64,000 bases of DNA from Carnobacterium alterfunditum DSM 5972 (lineage in GTDB: Bacteria > Bacillota > Bacilli > Lactobacillales > Carnobacteriaceae), in NCBI RefSeq assembly GCF_000744115.1, contig NZ_JQLG01000004.1, positions 1,772,190 to 1,836,189 on the forward strand. Reading direction: 5' to 3'. This document shows, in pieces, positions 20,220 to 28,886 of this stretch. A program made the position numbers and the translations under genes. The notes under the pieces were generated by a model, which worked only from the letters and a program-made list of their open reading frames with translations, searched no databases and was not told the origin of the DNA. The stretch's first letter is position 1. Every line of letters begins with the position of its first letter.

Positions 20220-22847
20220 ATGATGGAAGTTAATACTAAAGAAAAAATTAAAACTAATAAAAAAAGTAATTTGAACAATCAAACTAGTGTATCTGATGAT
20301 ATCGAGCTATTGGTCAACCAAGGAAAAGAAGCGTTAAGTATTTTAGAAACTTTTGATCAAGAAAAGATCGACTTTATTGTTCATCAAATGGCAATGGCTG
20401 GTTTGGATCAGCATATGCCTTTAGCTAAAATGGCAGTAGAAGAAACAGGTAGAGGGATCTATGAAGATAAATGTATCAAGAATATGTTTGCAACAGAATC
20501 AATCTGGAATTCGATAAAAGATAATAAAACAGTGGGGATCATTAGTAGAGATAGCCAAACAGATTTGATAGAAGTAGCCACTCCAGTGGGCGTAGTATGT
20601 GGGGTCACACCGGTTACTAATCCAACATCTACAACAATGTTCAAAGCGTTAATTGCTTTGAAAACACGTAATCCAATTATTTTCTCTTTCCATCCAAGTG
20701 CTCAAAAATGTTCTATAGCTGCAGCAACTGCGTTGAAAGAAGCAGCTGTAAAAGCCGGAGCACCAGAAAATTGCATTCAATGGATCGAGAAAGGCTCTTT
20801 AGAAGCAACAAATAGCTTGATGCAACATCCAGGAGTTGCTGTCGTACTTGCAACTGGGGGAGCTGCTATGGTAAAAGCAGCTTATTCAACTGGTAAACCA
20901 GCATTAGGAGTTGGACCAGGAAATGTGCCAAGCTATATTGAAAAATCTGCAAAAATCAAACGTGCGGTAAACGATATCATTGCATCAAAAACATTTGATA
21001 ATGGGATGATATGTGCTTCAGAACAAGCCATTATTGTGGATAAAGAAATTTACAGTGAAATAAAAGAAGAATTCAAACAACATAATATTTATTTTGCTAA
21101 ACCAAATGAATTAGAGAAATTTGAAAGTGCGGTAATGAATGAAGCAAAAGTTGCTGTTAATCCAGGAATTGTGGGACAATCCCCATACAAAATTGCTGCA
21201 TTAGCAGGCATAGAAATTCCAAAAGAAACAAAAATGATTGTTGTAGAATTAAACGGAGTAGGTGCAGACTATCCTCTATCTCGCGAAAAGTTATCTCCAG
21301 TTCTAGCTATGATCAAAGCAGATTCTACTAAACATGCATTCGAACTTTCTCAACAAATGCTAGAATTAGGTGGGTTAGGTCATTCAGCAGCGATCCATAC
21401 TCAAAATGATGCTTTAGCAGAAAAATTTGGTGAAGAAATGAAGGCTTGTCGTATTTTAGTTAACTCACCAACGTCTCAAGGAGGAATAGGTGACTTATAC
21501 AATAACATGATTCCTTCATTAACATTAGGTTGTGGATCATATGGTAAAAACTCAGTTTCTAAAAATGTTACAGCTATCAACTTAATGAATATTAAAACAA
21601 TTGCGAAACGGAGAAATAATATGCAGTGGTTTAAATTGCCAGCAAAGATTTATTTTGAAAAAAATTCCCTTGCTTATCTACAAGAAATGGAAGGCATCGA
21701 ACGCGTTTTTCTAGTATGTGATCCAGGTATGGTTAAATTTGGTTATGCAGATAAGGTTACACAAGAGTTGATGAAACGAAAAAATAAAGTTCAAGTTGAG
21801 ATTTTTTCAGATGTAGAACCAAATCCATCTACTGATACTGTTAAAGCTGGAACAGAAGCAATGAATCATTTCCAACCAGATACCATTATCGCAATCGGTG
21901 GTGGTTCAGCAATGGATGCTGCTAAAGGAATGTGGTTATTTTATGAAAAACCTGAAACAATTTTCTTTGGAGCTAAACAGAAGTTTTTAGATATCCGTAA
22001 AAGAACGTATAAAATTCCAAATTTAACAAAAACACAATTTGTCTGCATACCAACTACATCTGGTACAGGATCAGAAGTTACACCATTTGCAGTTATAACG
22101 GATAGTGAAACTCACGTCAAGTACCCATTAGCAGATTATGCGTTGACTCCTGATGTCGCAATAATCGATCCACAGTTTGTAATGAGTGTACCGAAATCTG
22201 TTACAGCTGATACAGGCATGGATGTATTAACGCATGCGATCGAATCTTATGTTTCCGTAATGGCCAGCGATTATACAAAAGGTCTAAGCCTTCAAGCGGT
22301 CAAACTTGTATTTGAAAATTTACGCACATCGTACGAATATGCTACAGAAGAATCTCGCGAAAAAATGCATAATGCATCTACTATGGCTGGAATGGCATTT
22401 GCAAATGCTTTCTTAGGAATCAATCATTCCATTGCCCATAAAATTGGAGCTGCATATAATATCCCTCATGGACGTACCAATGCAATATTGTTACCTCATG
22501 TTATTCGATATAATGCTAAGGATCCTGCGAAGCATGCTTTATTTCCAAAATACGAATATTTCCACGCACATGAAGATTACGCTGAAATAGCTAGATTCAT
22601 GGGATTCAAAGGGAATACTATAGAAGAGTTAGTAGAATCATTAGTCCAAGAAATCAACAAATTAGGTAAAGATGTTGGAATCAAGATGAGTTTGAAAGAT
22701 CAAGGAGTAAGTTCTGAAACATTACACGATACAGTTGATCATTTGTCAGAATTAGCCTTTGAAGATCAATGTACAACAGCAAATCCAAAACAACCATTGA
22801 TCAGTGAATTAAAACAAATTATCATTGAAGCATTTGAAGAAATATAA
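20220..22847 (+). CDS. adhE: Bifunctional aldehyde/alcohol dehydrogenase AdhE
   Basis: AdhE converts acetyl-CoA to acetaldehyde and then ethanol, using two NADH, during anaerobic fermentation. The 875-residue protein has an N-terminal CoA-dependent aldehyde dehydrogenase (about 20-450; catalytic cysteine in D-N-G-M-I-C-A-S-E). A linker leads to a C-terminal iron-dependent alcohol dehydrogenase (about 465-870; G-G-G-S-A-M-D-A-A-K, and histidines in T-H-A-I-E-S-Y and G-I-N-H-S-I-A-H-K). AGGAGG precedes two adjacent ATG codons; the first is used here. Its terminator has been split by an IS3-family element. Confidence 0.98.
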   Translation: MMEVNTKEKIKTNKKSNLNNQTSVSDDIELLVNQGKEALSILETFDQEKIDFIVHQMAMAGLDQHMPLAKMAVEETGRGIYEDKCIKNMFATESIWNSIKDNKTVGIISRDSQTDLIEVATPVGVVCGVTPVTNPTSTTMFKALIALKTRNPIIFSFHPSAQKCSIAAATALKEAAVKAGAPENCIQWIEKGSLEATNSLMQHPGVAVVLATGGAAMVKAAYSTGKPALGVGPGNVPSYIEKSAKIKRAVNDIIASKTFDNGMICASEQAIIVDKEIYSEIKEEFKQHNIYFAKPNELEKFESAVMNEAKVAVNPGIVGQSPYKIAALAGIEIPKETKMIVVELNGVGADYPLSREKLSPVLAMIKADSTKHAFELSQQMLELGGLGHSAAIHTQNDALAEKFGEEMKACRILVNSPTSQGGIGDLYNNMIPSLTLGCGSYGKNSVSKNVTAINLMNIKTIAKRRNNMQWFKLPAKIYFEKNSLAYLQEMEGIERVFLVCDPGMVKFGYADKVTQELMKRKNKVQVEIFSDVEPNPSTDTVKAGTEAMNHFQPDTIIAIGGGSAMDAAKGMWLFYEKPETIFFGAKQKFLDIRKRTYKIPNLTKTQFVCIPTTSGTGSEVTPFAVITDSETHVKYPLADYALTPDVAIIDPQFVMSVPKSVTADTGMDVLTHAIESYVSVMASDYTKGLSLQAVKLVFENLRTSYEYATEESREKMHNASTMAGMAFANAFLGINHSIAHKIGAAYNIPHGRTNAILLPHVIRYNAKDPAKHALFPKYEYFHAHEDYAEIARFMGFKGNTIEELVESLVQEINKLGKDVGIKMSLKDQGVSSETLHDTVDHLSELAFEDQCTTANPKQPLISELKQIIIEAFEEI

Positions 22848-22860
22848 TAGAAAATAAAAA

Positions 22861-22873
22861 ACGGAAACTAAGG
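22861..22873 (+). terminator. 5' arm of the split adhE terminator
   Basis: ACGGAAACTAAGG is the left arm of a hairpin whose right arm is at 24374-24386. An IS3-family element lies between them with a CTT duplication. Joining the two flanks restores a 13-bp stem with a short CTTG loop followed by TTTTTTT. Confidence 0.85.
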
Positions 22874-22876
22874 CTT

Positions 22877-24369
22877 TGATACCCTACCCGAAAACTAGAC
22901 ACTCAAAAAAAAGAGTGTTTTAGTTTTTGGGTTATTTTTTTATTTTATTTTCGTTATACTTTAATAGAATTGTTTCTAAGTGGAGGTTTCTTTGATGAGC
23001 AAAAAATTATATACAGAATATGAAATAGAGATACTGCAAAAAAATCCTAATGTAAAATCAGCATCTTCAAAAAGTATTACCTACTCACCTGTTTTTAAAA
23101 TTAAAGTAGTAAAGGAAAGTAAGAGTGGAATGACCTCAACGGCCATATTTGAAAATGCTGGTCTGCCTGAAGATCTTCTAGGCAAAGGAAAAGCTCATCA
23201 ATGTGTGCGTCGTTGGAAAAATAGTATGGCAATAAGAGGACAAGAAGGATTCCATACCGAAACTCGCGGGAAAGGTACACGATCAGAAGGCGAAAAAATG
23301 GGATCTATCGAGGAGCAGTTGGAAGAAGCAAAAGCACGTATAGCGTATCTGGAAGGCAATTTAGATTTAGTAAAAAAATTAGAATTTCAAGGAAGGAGCG
23401 TGAAAAACGAGAAAGGAAACGTTCTGAAAACCCGTGAGCGGTATGAATTAATCAATTCAATCATACGAGAATATAGTCTTAAAGGCATGGTTAAGTCTTT
23501 GTGTGAAATTGCCGAAGTTAGTCGTAGTGGTTATTATTATTGGAAGAACAATGAGGCTACACGTTATAAGAGGTACGAACAGGACAGCAATGATTTCGAA
23601 TTGCTTTATCAAGTATACATTGAGAAAAATAAATGTGGTGTAGAAGAAATAAAGATGGCATTAGAAGCTGAATATGATATCGTAATGAACCATAAAAAAA
23701 TTCGAAGAATCCTTCGAATCTACGGTATTATGTCACCCATTAGAAAAGCTAAACCTTACAAGAAAATGATGAAGGCAACACAAGAACACAAAACCAAGAA
23801 GAATCTTGTTAATCGTGATTTTGATAGAGGAACGCCTTATAAAGTATTGCTTACTGATATTACATATTTACCTTACGGTAAGAGCCAAATGGCCTACCTC
23901 TCTGCCGTTAAGGATGGTGCAACAGGAGAGATTGTTGCCCATCACTTCGCTACTTCTTTAAAGATGAATTTGGTCTATCAAACTTTGAACAAATTAGAAT
24001 GTATCACAAGTGATATGCCTGATACAGAAAGATACTTGCATTCTGATCAAGGCTTCCACTACACTAATCCTACATATCAAAGTAATGTTGAAAAAATGGG
24101 ATTTATACAATCCATGTCTAGAAGAGGTAACTGCTGGGATAATGCCCCAATGGAGTCCTTTTTTGGTCATATGAAGGACGTAGTCCTCTCAGAAAGACAT
24201 GAAAGCCTTCAGGGTTTGTGGAATTCTGTAGAAGAATATATTTCGTTTTACAATCATAGTCGTTATCAAAAAAAATTAAAGAAGATGACCCCCGTTGCTT
24301 ATCGGGATCATCTTCTATGGACTGCGTAATATCGTTTTTTTAAATGTCTAGTTTAAAGGTAGTAATTCA
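22877..24369 (+). mobile_element. IS3-family insertion sequence inserted in the adhE terminator
   Basis: The 1493-bp element is flanked by a 3-bp duplication, CTT (22874-22876 and 24370-24372). Its imperfect terminal repeats both begin TGA and share CTACC and AAACTAGACA blocks. Just inside the left end a hairpin (22887-22904 with 22913-22931) followed by TTATTTTTTT may block read-through from adhE. One transposase gene fills the rest. Confidence 0.9.
22995..24329 (+). CDS. IS3-family transposase, single fused reading frame
   Basis: The 444-residue protein combines what are usually two frames. An N-terminal helix-turn-helix and leucine-rich coiled coil (about residues 1-135) correspond to OrfA. 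The rve-type DDE integrase (about 140-440) corresponds to OrfB. Catalytic residues are visible in L-L-T-D-I-T-Y, L-H-S-D-Q-G and A-P-M-E-S-F-F-G-H. No frameshift is needed. The ATG at 22995 lies eight bases after GGAGG. The frame is intact, so the element may be functional. Confidence 0.9.
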   Translation: MSKKLYTEYEIEILQKNPNVKSASSKSITYSPVFKIKVVKESKSGMTSTAIFENAGLPEDLLGKGKAHQCVRRWKNSMAIRGQEGFHTETRGKGTRSEGEKMGSIEEQLEEAKARIAYLEGNLDLVKKLEFQGRSVKNEKGNVLKTRERYELINSIIREYSLKGMVKSLCEIAEVSRSGYYYWKNNEATRYKRYEQDSNDFELLYQVYIEKNKCGVEEIKMALEAEYDIVMNHKKIRRILRIYGIMSPIRKAKPYKKMMKATQEHKTKKNLVNRDFDRGTPYKVLLTDITYLPYGKSQMAYLSAVKDGATGEIVAHHFATSLKMNLVYQTLNKLECITSDMPDTERYLHSDQGFHYTNPTYQSNVEKMGFIQSMSRRGNCWDNAPMESFFGHMKDVVLSERHESLQGLWNSVEEYISFYNHSRYQKKLKKMTPVAYRDHLLWTA

Positions 24370-24372
24370 CTT

Positions 24373-24392
24373 GCCTTAGTTTCCGTTTTTTT
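24373..24392 (+). terminator. 3' arm of the split adhE terminator
   Basis: GCCTTAGTTTCCGT plus a run of T is the displaced right half of the adhE terminator; see the 5' arm at 22861-22873. Alone it cannot form the original hairpin. Confidence 0.85.
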
Positions 24393-24425
24393 GTATTGAA
24401 TATCTGATTAATTGTCAATAAAGAC

Positions 24426-24478
24426 TTGTAATTAATTTATTTCAAGGTATACTTTTAATATAAGTTAGGTTAGCCTAA
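24426..24478 (+). promoter_or_regulatory. mntR operon promoter with DtxR-family operator
   Basis: TTGTAA (24426-24431), a 16-bp spacer and TATACT (24448-24453) form the promoter. TTAGGTTAGCCTAA at 24465-24478 closely follows the DtxR-family operator core (TTAGGTTAGCCTAACC) and spans the expected start of transcription. It suggests that the metal-loaded regulator represses its own operon. Confidence 0.7.
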
Positions 24479-24496
24479 AAAAGGTAGGGGAAAATT

Positions 24497-25144
24497 ATGA
24501 CGCCAAATAAAGAAGATTACTTGAAAATGATTTATGAGCTTGGTGGAACAACTAAAAAAGTAACAAATAAACAGCTTGTTTCAGGACTTAAAGTATCTGC
24601 AGCTTCTGTAAGCGAAATGATCACTAAGTTATTAAAAGAGGGATTTGTTAAACATATTCCTTATCATGGAATTCATTTGACCGAAGAGGGACTCCAAAAA
24701 GCAAGCACATTAGTACGGAAACATCGACTTTGGGAAGTCTTTTTAGTAAATCATTTGGGCTACGCATGGAATGAGGTCCACCAAGAAGCTGAAGTATTGG
24801 AGCATGTTACTTCTATTGAATTAGCGAGGCACTTAGATAAGTACTTAGATTTTCCAACAGTTTGTCCTCATGGAGGAATGATCCCAACCGAAAAAGAAAT
24901 TGTTTATGAAAAGATACTTCCGACTTTAGCAGATAAACAAGTTTATGATGTAGTGAAAATTAAAAGAGTAACTGATGAGAAAGAGCTGCTCGATTATTTA
25001 GCATCCTTAGAGGTTGATATAGGTGACGTATTTAAGATTATTGATATAGGCGCGTATGAAGGACCTATAACCCTCGAAACAGAAGGCAAACAACTTGTAG
25101 TTAGTTACAAAGCAGCTGAAAATATTTTTATTGAAGTAGTATAG
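24497..25144 (+). CDS. mntR: DtxR-family manganese-responsive repressor, long form
   Basis: The 215-residue protein has an N-terminal winged helix, a dimerisation/metal-binding domain and a C-terminal FeoA/SH3-like domain, as in DtxR, ScaR and SloR. Bacillus MntR lacks this last domain. D7 matches MntR Asp8. The E-A-E-V-L-E-H-V segment has Glu where the iron sensor DtxR has Cys102, which points to manganese rather than iron. It is the first gene of the mntABCD operon and has a DtxR-type operator in front. Confidence 0.88.
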   Translation: MTPNKEDYLKMIYELGGTTKKVTNKQLVSGLKVSAASVSEMITKLLKEGFVKHIPYHGIHLTEEGLQKASTLVRKHRLWEVFLVNHLGYAWNEVHQEAEVLEHVTSIELARHLDKYLDFPTVCPHGGMIPTEKEIVYEKILPTLADKQVYDVVKIKRVTDEKELLDYLASLEVDIGDVFKIIDIGAYEGPITLETEGKQLVVSYKAAENIFIEVV

Positions 25145-25158
25145 AAAGTAGGAGAAAG

Positions 25159-26091
25159 ATGAAAACAACTAAGCGCATTTTTTTTGGATCATTGTTTATT
25201 GCACTAATTTTTTTAGCCGGTTGTTATAATTTTAGCTCGGATCAGGCTTCGGAAAAATTGCAAGTTGTAGCGACTACGACTATGCTAACTGATTTATTGA
25301 AAGAAATAGGTGGCGAACATGTCGATGTAAACGGACTGATGCCTTCAGGAGTAGATCCTCATTTATATAAAGCAAGCGCAAGAGATGTCATTTTTATGCA
25401 ATCTGCAGATATAGTAGCCTATAGTGGATTAGAACTTGAAGGAAAAATGGGTGAAATATTCCAAGGACTTGAAAACCAGAAAAAAATTGTTATAGCATTA
25501 GAAAATGGTTTGAATGAAAATGATGTTATTTCTACTGGAGAAAACAGCAAATCGATTGATCCACATATTTGGTTTGATGTAGAGCTATGGAAAAAAGCAG
25601 CTATAGAAGTATCTAAGGGATTGATCGCTGCTGATCCTGAAAATAAATTGAGTTATCAGTCAAATGTAGAAAGTTATTTGCTTGAATTAGAAGAATTAAA
25701 TCAATATGTAACCAATCGTGTAAATGAAATACCAGAAGAAGATCGGATATTAGTAACAGCTCATGATGCTTTTAGTTACTTTGGTAAAGGATATGGTTTT
25801 AACGTCATTGGACTTCAAGGATTAAATACAAAAGCTGAAGCTGGTACAGGCGATATTAGCCAATTAGCAGATTTTATTGTAGACAATGGTATAAAAGCTA
25901 TCTTTATTGAATCTTCTGTTCCAACAAGGACCATTGAATCCTTACAGGCGGCTACTAAAGCAAAAGGTTTTGATGTTGTAATTGGTGGAGAGCTTTATTC
26001 TGATTCTTTGGGAGATCAAGAAAATGACACCGAAACTTATATAAAAACAGTGAGATCTAATGTAGATACTATTGTAGATGCATTGAAATAA
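25159..26091 (+). CDS. mntA: Manganese ABC transporter, substrate-binding lipoprotein
   Basis: The 310-residue protein has a lipoprotein signal with lipobox L-A-G-C (Cys22) and is a cluster A-I (ZnuA/PsaA-type) metal-binding protein. Likely ligands are His68 (D-P-H-L-Y), the His in D-P-H-I-W-F-D, the Glu in F-I-E-S-S and the Asp in Y-S-D-S-L-G. This His-His-Glu-Asp set is typical of manganese proteins. There is no His-rich loop as in zinc transporters. It lies 14 bp after mntR. Confidence 0.92.
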   Translation: MKTTKRIFFGSLFIALIFLAGCYNFSSDQASEKLQVVATTTMLTDLLKEIGGEHVDVNGLMPSGVDPHLYKASARDVIFMQSADIVAYSGLELEGKMGEIFQGLENQKKIVIALENGLNENDVISTGENSKSIDPHIWFDVELWKKAAIEVSKGLIAADPENKLSYQSNVESYLLELEELNQYVTNRVNEIPEEDRILVTAHDAFSYFGKGYGFNVIGLQGLNTKAEAGTGDISQLADFIVDNGIKAIFIESSVPTRTIESLQAATKAKGFDVVIGGELYSDSLGDQENDTETYIKTVRSNVDTIVDALK

Positions 26092-26117
26092 AACAAAGAG
26101 ACTGGAGTGCATAATGT

Positions 26118-26888
26118 ATGGAGATCGAGCGAATAGAAAAAACAACTGCAATACGTTTGAATCAATTAACGGTAGCGTATGAAGCACAGCCGGTTTTGTG
26201 GAATATTTCAGTTGATATTCCTAAAGGTACATTGACCGCAATCGTTGGACCTAATGGGGCGGGTAAATCGACATTGATCAAATCTTTGATCAATTTGATC
26301 AAACCCGTTGCTGGCAAAGTAGATTTTACTTTTGAGCAGACAACAGATGAAAAGTATGGGAAAAATAAAAATTTAGTTGCGTATGTACCTCAAAATGGAA
26401 GTGTAGATTGGGATTTTCCAACAACTGTTTTAGATGTGGTCGTAATGGGAAGATATGGTCACTTAGGATGGTTTAAAAGACCCAAGAAAAAAGATAAAGC
26501 CTTAGCAAATGAGATGCTTGTAAAAGTAGGTATGGCGGATTTCAAACATAAACAAATCAGTCAATTATCGGGTGGACAAAGACAACGGGTATTTTTAGCT
26601 CGTGCATTGGTTCAAGAAGCAGAAATTTACTTGATGGACGAACCTTTTCAAGGTGTGGATGCCCAAACCGAAAAAATTATTATTCAATTATTAAAGGAAT
26701 TGAAAACAGAGGGAAAGACGATAGTCGTTGTTCACCATGATTTACAAACTGTTCCAGAATACTTTGATGAAGTTATTTTAATTAATCGTGAATTGATTGG
26801 AAATGGACCAGTTGAAACAACTTTTACTAAAGAATTGATTGCTAAAACTTACCGCCAAAATCAAACAAAACCATGGGAGGAAGAGTAA
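26118..26888 (+). CDS. mntB: Manganese ABC transporter, ATP-binding protein
   Basis: The 256-residue ABC ATPase has Walker A G-P-N-G-A-G-K-S-T, Q-loop V-P-Q-N-G, signature L-S-G-G-Q and Walker B I-Y-L-M-D-E-P. The tryptophan and proline-rich D-W-D-F-P segment is typical of metal-type (cluster A-I) importers. The ATG at 26118 follows GGAG by ten bases. It ends one base before the next gene begins. Confidence 0.93.
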   Translation: MEIERIEKTTAIRLNQLTVAYEAQPVLWNISVDIPKGTLTAIVGPNGAGKSTLIKSLINLIKPVAGKVDFTFEQTTDEKYGKNKNLVAYVPQNGSVDWDFPTTVLDVVVMGRYGHLGWFKRPKKKDKALANEMLVKVGMADFKHKQISQLSGGQRQRVFLARALVQEAEIYLMDEPFQGVDAQTEKIIIQLLKELKTEGKTIVVVHHDLQTVPEYFDEVILINRELIGNGPVETTFTKELIAKTYRQNQTKPWEEE

Positions 26889-27800
26889 ATGGATGTACTA
26901 AAGACTCTTTTCTTTGATTATACTTTTCAAGTAGTCGTGTTTGGCTCGAGTATTTTAGGTCTATTAAGCGGTGTTATTGGAAGCTTTACTGTTTTACGCA
27001 AACAGAGTTTACTTGGAGATGCAGTGAGTCATGCAGCTTTGCCAGGAATCTGTTTGGCATTTATCCTTACCTCAAACAAACAAATGGAAATTCTTTTACT
27101 CGGGGCGCTCATTTCAGGCTTACTTGCTACTTGGTTGATCATGGTGATCGTCAAACACTCTAAAGTTAAATTTGACAGTGCACTAGCGCTGACTACGGCA
27201 ATTTTCTTTGGTCTTGGTTTAGTCTTGCTGACCTTTATCCAAAAAAGTCCAAACTCTAATCAAGCTGGTTTAGAAAGTTTTATTTTTGGGCAATCGTCGA
27301 CTCTTTTAGAGCGTGATGTGAGAATTATGTTCTTAGCAGGAGTCGTACTGTTGATCCTAGTAGGTGCGTTTTGGAAAGAATTCAAACTAATGGCTTTCGA
27401 TCAAACATTTGCTACAAGTATTGGACTACCGGTCTATTGGTTGAATAGTCTTTTAGCCATACTAACGGTGATCGTTATCGTAATGGGGTTACAATCAGTA
27501 GGCGTTATCTTAATGAGTTCTCTTCTGATTGGACCAGCTGTAGCCGCTAGACAATGGACTAATCATTTATCAATCATGGTCGGGTTGGCAGCATTATTTG
27601 GTTCTCTTTCCGGCATAATCGGAACGATGATCAGTTCATTAGGCCAACAAATTCCAACGGGCCCAACAATTGTATTAGTGATCAGCTTGATTGTGCTAGT
27701 CAGTATTTTGTTCTCCCCAAATAGAGGGATCATTTGGAAAGTAGTTAAAAATAAACGACGTGAAAAAGAATTTGCGATGCAATTAAAGAAAGGCGGATAA
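26889..27800 (+). CDS. mntC: Manganese ABC transporter, permease (ABC-3 family)
   Basis: The 303-residue integral membrane protein has about eight to nine hydrophobic helices and the ABC-3 family segment G-D-A-V-S-H-A-A-L-P-G near the N-terminus. Its start codon directly abuts the mntB stop, so the two are translationally coupled. A second permease follows after two bases. The pair could form a heterodimeric channel, as in Bacillus MntCD and Treponema TroCD. Confidence 0.92.
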   Translation: MDVLKTLFFDYTFQVVVFGSSILGLLSGVIGSFTVLRKQSLLGDAVSHAALPGICLAFILTSNKQMEILLLGALISGLLATWLIMVIVKHSKVKFDSALALTTAIFFGLGLVLLTFIQKSPNSNQAGLESFIFGQSSTLLERDVRIMFLAGVVLLILVGAFWKEFKLMAFDQTFATSIGLPVYWLNSLLAILTVIVIVMGLQSVGVILMSSLLIGPAVAARQWTNHLSIMVGLAALFGSLSGIIGTMISSLGQQIPTGPTIVLVISLIVLVSILFSPNRGIIWKVVKNKRREKEFAMQLKKGG

Positions 27801-27802
27801 GT

Positions 27803-28714
27803 ATGAACCCTGTTTTTGAAATACAGCTCATTGCAGTTTTAGTTGCTGTAGCTTGTGCATTACCAGGTGTCTTTCTGGTGATACGCGGGATGGCCATGAT
27901 GGCAGATGCCATCACTCATACGATTTTGTTGGGGATCGTCGTAGCTTTCTTTATTACCCAAGATTTAAATTCGCCGTTCCTGATTTTAGGTGCTGCATTT
28001 GTAGGGATTCTTACTGTGTGGTTAACTGAATTGATCCATCAAACAAAATTACTGGATAAAGATGCTTCTATTGGGATTATTTTTCCTTTATTGTTCAGTA
28101 TAGCTATCATTTTGATTACTCGATATGCGGGTGATGTGCATTTAGATACAGATTCAGTGTTATTGGGAGAATTAGCATTTGCTCCTTTTGACCGATTGAT
28201 TCTATTTGGTATCGATATTGGTCCGCAGGCTGTGTATTCAATGTCTATCATACTTGTTATACTACTTTTGTTCATTGGATTCTTTTACAAAGAACTCAAA
28301 CTGACTTCATTTGATTCTTTATTGGCAGCATCGTTAGGTTTTTCACCTATTTTACTACATTATGCATTAATGTCTTTAGTATCCGTCACAGCAGTAGGAG
28401 CATTTGAGGCCGTTGGATCAATATTGGTAGTAGCCTTCATGGTAGGACCGCCAGTATCAGCGTACCTTTTAACAAATCGACTAAGTTACATGTTGGGGAT
28501 CAGTGCTGCTTTAGGAGCTTTTAATAGTTTGATTGGTTTTCAATTATCGATGTACTTTGACGTCTCCATAGCTGGTATGATTGCAGTCACTACTGGTTTA
28601 ACATTTGCAGTAATTTTTGTTTTTTCTCCAAAAAATGGACTTATTAATGAAATGCATCGTAAAAAAAGGCAGCAAAAAATATTGAAAAAAGCGTTGGAAA
28701 ATAATTTAAACTAA
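27803..28714 (+). CDS. mntD: Manganese ABC transporter, second permease (ABC-3 family)
   Basis: The 303-residue protein is related to the preceding permease. It carries M-A-D-A-I-T-H-T-I-L-L-G at the equivalent position and the same helix layout. It closes the operon and is followed by a terminator. Which permease corresponds to Bacillus mntC or mntD is set only by order. Confidence 0.9.
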   Translation: MNPVFEIQLIAVLVAVACALPGVFLVIRGMAMMADAITHTILLGIVVAFFITQDLNSPFLILGAAFVGILTVWLTELIHQTKLLDKDASIGIIFPLLFSIAIILITRYAGDVHLDTDSVLLGELAFAPFDRLILFGIDIGPQAVYSMSIILVILLLFIGFFYKELKLTSFDSLLAASLGFSPILLHYALMSLVSVTAVGAFEAVGSILVVAFMVGPPVSAYLLTNRLSYMLGISAALGAFNSLIGFQLSMYFDVSIAGMIAVTTGLTFAVIFVFSPKNGLINEMHRKKRQQKILKKALENNLN

Positions 28715-28722
28715 AAAAATTC

Positions 28723-28756
28723 AAGGAGCTGAGGAAATTACTTCAGCTCCTTCTTT
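28723..28756 (+). terminator. mnt operon terminator
   Basis: AAGGAGCTGA pairs with TCAGCTCCTT around a short loop, followed by CTTTG. It lies nine bases after mntD. Confidence 0.8.
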
Positions 28757-28836
28757 GTATTCAAATCGTTAGTTTAATATGTGTTCTAATAAAAGATTCA
28801 AGACGTGCTCTATTTATACCTTATTGATTAGAAATC

Positions 28837-28865
28837 TTGATTCAGAATATGTGTTCCCTTATAAT
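28837..28865 (+). promoter_or_regulatory. dinB promoter with LexA box in the spacer
   Basis: TTGATT (28837-28842), 17 bp, and a perfect TATAAT (28860-28865) form the promoter. AGAATATGTGTTCC (28844-28857) fills the spacer and matches the GAAC-N4-GTTC core of the LexA box at seven of eight positions. Binding there would block RNA polymerase, giving damage-induced dinB. The -10 lies only about 20 bp before the start codon, so the leader is very short. Confidence 0.72.
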
Positions 28866-28886
28866 GGATTGGAGGAGGTGAAAGGG

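Noticed and set aside
28779-28886. Longer dinB start
   Set aside because: It would run through the promoter and LexA-like box and has no ribosome site; GGAGGAGG precedes 28887.
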